Positions 6,703 through 8,842 of a stretch of DNA of 8,842 nucleotides are shown piece after piece. The notes under the pieces are model-generated. The model did no database searches. It worked only from the letters and a program-made list of their open reading frames with translations, and was not told the origin of the DNA. Origin of the DNA: Alphaproteobacteria bacterium (GTDB lineage: Bacteria > Pseudomonadota > Alphaproteobacteria > Puniceispirillales > Puniceispirillaceae); assembly GCA_011522945.1 (NCBI GenBank), contig WTHY01000018.1, forward strand, positions 1-8,842, in the 5' to 3' direction. How positions within the stretch are numbered: position 1 is the first letter of the stretch; each line of letters starts with the position of its first letter. The position numbers and the translations under genes were made by a program.

Positions 6703-8013
6703 ATGACAGAAAATACGAACGAAACACTCTATTTTCATAATGCCAGACTGATCTGCCCAGCCTCAAACAGAGACGATTCGGGCCATGTTCTTGTTTCTGA
6801 TGGTAAGATCATAGCGACCGGCGGTGGCGCCTTAGACAGCTTACCTGAACAGGCAAGCCATATCGATTGTGGCGGCGATATTTTGTGCCCGGGTCTGATT
6901 GATATGCGTGTGCAATCACGCGATCCAGGTGCTGAACATTTAGAAAATTTATCAAGCCTTTTCGCAGCGTCTATAGCAGGCGGTGTTACAAGCCTTGTGA
7001 CATTGCCGGGCACAGACCCTGTTATAGATAATGCTGCCATGATAGATTCTTTATATCTACGTGCAGGACGCATTCTTGGCCCTAATCTTTATGCTTACGG
7101 CGCCATGACAAAAGCGCTTGATGGAGAGCGCCTGGCTGAACTTGGTATGATGGCAGAGGCGGGTGCTGTCGGCTTTGCCAACACAAAAACGAGTATTTCA
7201 GATGCATTGTTAATGCGGCGTATAATGACTTATGCAGAAATGTTGAACCTACCTGTCATCCATCATTGTGCTGATACTGCTTTAAGTGCTGGCACTGAAA
7301 TGCATGAAGGCGCAACAGCAACAAGACTTGGCCTGATTGGCGCGCCTGCAATTGCTGAGAGCATCATCTTAGAGAGAGATTTAGCTATCGCAGAGCTAAC
7401 AGCTGTGCATTATCACGCCGCTCACATATCCACAGCCGCCTCAGTTGACGCTCTTCGACGCGCTAAAGATAAAGGTATTGCTGTAACAGCTGATACAGCG
7501 CCGCCTTATTTTACCTTGAATGAAATCGCTGTCTCTAACTATGATACTTCTTTTAAGTTGAATCCGCCGCTCCGTTCAGAAGCAGACAGGCTTGCGATTT
7601 TAGAAGGGCTCAGTGATGGAACGATTGACGCGATTGCGTCTGACCATTCCCCTGTTTCCTTAGATGATAAGATGCAACCTTTTGGCATAGCTGCCTCTGG
7701 TGCGACAGGGCTTGAAACGCTGTTGCCGATGACGTTGCAGGCAGTGCATAACAAGTCTCTGTCGTTAATACGTGCTATTGAAGCCTTAACATCTGCCCCA
7801 GCAACAATATTAGGGCTGGCTGGAGGCACCCTGACCGAAGGGGCGCCTGCAGATATTATCCGTATCAATATGAATGCTGGGTGGGTGATAGACGCCCAAG
7901 ATTTACAATCTTTATGCCAGATAACACCGTTTGCAGGACAACCTGTCCAAGGTAGATTAACTGGCTGCTGGGTAAATGGCATAGACATGCATGCTCAAGG
8001 TGAGACGATGTAA
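6703..8013 (+). CDS. pyrC: Dihydroorotase-like protein (PyrC/PyrX), metal site degraded
   Basis: This 436-residue protein is homologous to type I dihydroorotases of the amidohydrolase superfamily and sits directly behind pyrB. Conserved regions include CPGLIDMRVQSRDPGAEH (62-79), PGTDPVID (102-109), HHCAD with H188 near 187-191, YHAAHIST with H241, KLNPPLRSE (285-293) and IASDHSP with D314. The usual HxH metal pair is replaced by R69-V-Q71, and the segment that normally supplies the bridging Asp reads GFANTK (157-162). R73 of the substrate-binding HLRxPG pattern is retained. Loss of three ligands argues against catalysis. By analogy to the non-catalytic PyrX/PyrC' proteins it probably supports PyrB assembly. 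I start it at 6703, behind a GGAAC site 7 nt upstream; the open frame reaches back to 6628 but that part lies inside pyrB. It overlaps plsY as TAATG. Confidence 0.9.
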   Translation: MTENTNETLYFHNARLICPASNRDDSGHVLVSDGKIIATGGGALDSLPEQASHIDCGGDILCPGLIDMRVQSRDPGAEHLENLSSLFAASIAGGVTSLVTLPGTDPVIDNAAMIDSLYLRAGRILGPNLYAYGAMTKALDGERLAELGMMAEAGAVGFANTKTSISDALLMRRIMTYAEMLNLPVIHHCADTALSAGTEMHEGATATRLGLIGAPAIAESIILERDLAIAELTAVHYHAAHISTAASVDALRRAKDKGIAVTADTAPPYFTLNEIAVSNYDTSFKLNPPLRSEADRLAILEGLSDGTIDAIASDHSPVSLDDKMQPFGIAASGATGLETLLPMTLQAVHNKSLSLIRAIEALTSAPATILGLAGGTLTEGAPADIIRINMNAGWVIDAQDLQSLCQITPFAGQPVQGRLTGCWVNGIDMHAQGETM

Positions 8014-8594
8014 TGGATTTTACGCTCTGGCTTATAGTTGCTTATTTGCTTGGTTCTATTCCATTTGGGCTGCTTATCACGCATGCCGCCGGGGCTGGTG
8101 ATATTCGCAAGATTGGATCAGGCAATATTGGTGCAACCAATGTAATGCGCACTGGCAAACGATCTCTTGCATTAGCCACGGCTATCCTTGATGGCGGCAA
8201 AGGTGCCCTCTCAATTTATATTGCCAGCTTCTTCCTTCCGGATGCTCAAATTGGCTGGGTAGGATTTGCAGCTGTGCTAGGCCATTGCTTTCCGATTTAT
8301 TTAAAATTCGCAGGTGGCAAAGGCGTTGCAACAGGTCTCGCCTCTTTAGCGATTCTGGATATTCATACAAGTTTGATTATGGCTGTTAGTTGGATAATAA
8401 TCATGCGGATAACACGAATTTCCTCTCTATCGGCACTGACTGGCTATGGATTTGCGATAATTTTCATAGCCGTTATGCAGCCTATGCACAGCCTTGCCAT
8501 GCTGGCCATCATAAGCCTATCTGTAGCTCGCCATCATGAAAATATAGGGCGCTTGCTACGCGGCGAAGAAAGCCGGTTTTCTAAATCAAAATAA
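8013..8594 (+). CDS. plsY: Acyl-phosphate:glycerol-3-phosphate acyltransferase
   Basis: PlsY transfers an acyl chain from acyl-phosphate to glycerol-3-phosphate in the inner membrane, giving lysophosphatidic acid, the first step of phospholipid synthesis in bacteria using the PlsX/PlsY route. The 193-residue protein is multi-pass hydrophobic. It has the conserved cytoplasmic motifs: GSIPFG (14-19) with GSGNIGATNVMRTGK (35-49), DGGKG (60-64), and GHCFPIYLKFAGGKGVATG (90-108), plus the C-terminal ARHHENIGRLLRGEE stretch. Its ATG shares a base with the pyrC stop (TAATG at 8011-8015), with an AAGGTGAG ribosome site at about 7997-8004, so translation is probably coupled to pyrC. dprA follows 158 bp downstream. 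Confidence 0.96.
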   Translation: MDFTLWLIVAYLLGSIPFGLLITHAAGAGDIRKIGSGNIGATNVMRTGKRSLALATAILDGGKGALSIYIASFFLPDAQIGWVGFAAVLGHCFPIYLKFAGGKGVATGLASLAILDIHTSLIMAVSWIIIMRITRISSLSALTGYGFAIIFIAVMQPMHSLAMLAIISLSVARHHENIGRLLRGEESRFSKSK

Positions 8595-8752
8595 CACTAT
8601 TTTCCAGACTAAGAAATACAGCATAGTCAAGCGTGCTTTGCACATAGAAGAGACACTATCACCCTATCCAAAGAATAGGTCCAAAAGCATAGGCTAAACG
8701 CTAATCATGCAGAATTAACACTTCATTAGGGTTGGAACTGCACGCTTATGTT
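8595..8752. other. 158-bp gap between plsY and dprA
   Basis: No gene is visible here. Two small stems occur: GTGC-TTT-GCAC at 8633-8643, and CCTAT (8663-8667) with ATAGG (8675-8679) around a 7-nt loop. Neither has a T-run, so I do not call a terminator. The gap is long compared with the tight pyrB-pyrC-plsY spacing, which suggests that dprA may have its own promoter, although I cannot point to one. Confidence 0.4.
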
Positions 8753-8842
8753 ATGGATAGTAAAGAGCGCATAAACAAGCTGAGGCTTATCCGAACGCCC
8801 TTTGTGGGACCTGTCACATATAAGCAGTTACTTCTCCGCTAC
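8753..8842 (+). CDS. dprA: DNA processing protein DprA, N-terminal fragment (cut by window edge)
   Basis: Thirty codons are open from the ATG at 8753 to the last base of the window, so the gene is truncated by the window and not necessarily broken. The visible peptide contains KLRLIRTPFVGPVTYKQLL (9-27), the typical opening of DprA/Smf, where a short helical domain precedes the Rossmann-like ssDNA-binding domain. DprA loads RecA onto incoming single-stranded DNA during transformation. plsY followed by dprA is a familiar alphaproteobacterial order, often with topA next. A GGAA at 8734-8737 is the best ribosome site but lies 15 nt upstream. An in-frame TTG at 8732 is a weaker alternative start. 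The call rests on 30 residues plus context. Confidence 0.8.
   Translation, partial: MDSKERINKLRLIRTPFVGPVTYKQLLLRY

Noticed and set aside
7539..7988. 149-residue minus-strand open frame inside pyrC
   Set aside because: It lies wholly antisense to a clear family member, has no recognisable domain, and looks like a shadow of pyrC codon use.
8663..8679. CCTAT/ATAGG stem as a terminator for plsY
   Set aside because: The stem is only 5 bp, AT-containing and not followed by a T-run.

Overview
The window looks like a chromosomal segment of a fairly AT-rich alphaproteobacterium. The evidence is the gene order, in which a gatC-gatA-gatB operon is divergent from ruvX-pyrB-pyrC-plsY-dprA, and a PyrC that carries the metal-ligand-poor 'DMRVxxxxPG' signature I associate with alphaproteobacterial PyrB-linked PyrC. 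A marine low-GC lineage such as SAR116 would fit, but that placement is inference from gene order and composition, not a search result.

Layout. Positions 1-68 hold four copies of a 17-bp tandem repeat cut by the left edge. Positions 135-491 (minus) encode an EmrE-type small multidrug resistance (SMR) transporter. It is divergent from a LysR-type regulator at 606-1553 (plus), with a 114-bp shared regulatory gap. Positions 1554-1866 are a 313-bp non-coding gap between convergent genes, with hairpins and a repeated GTCGGT word. Positions 1867-5113 (minus) are gatC-gatA-gatB, the tRNA-dependent amidotransferase, tightly overlapped (transcription runs from 5113 down to 1867). Positions 5195-8594 (plus) carry ruvX, pyrB, pyrC and plsY. 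The start of dprA (30 codons) runs off the right edge from 8753.

How the genes work together. GatCAB converts mischarged Glu-tRNAGln (and possibly Asp-tRNAAsn) to the correct aminoacyl-tRNA. PyrB catalyses the committed step of pyrimidine synthesis. The linked PyrC lacks the HxH metal ligands, so it is probably a non-catalytic partner of PyrB, and a second, active dihydroorotase would be expected elsewhere in the genome. PlsY acylates glycerol-3-phosphate for phospholipid synthesis and is translationally coupled to pyrC. RuvX and DprA belong to nucleic-acid maintenance. The SMR/LysR pair is the most accessory-looking part: a drug or cation exporter with a plausible dedicated regulator.

I see no phage, insertion sequence, CRISPR array, tRNA, rRNA or toxin-antitoxin module. 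Most of the window is ordinary core genome. The items most worth a second look are the PyrC active-site loss, the tandem repeat, the structured gap after lysR and the SMR/LysR control region.
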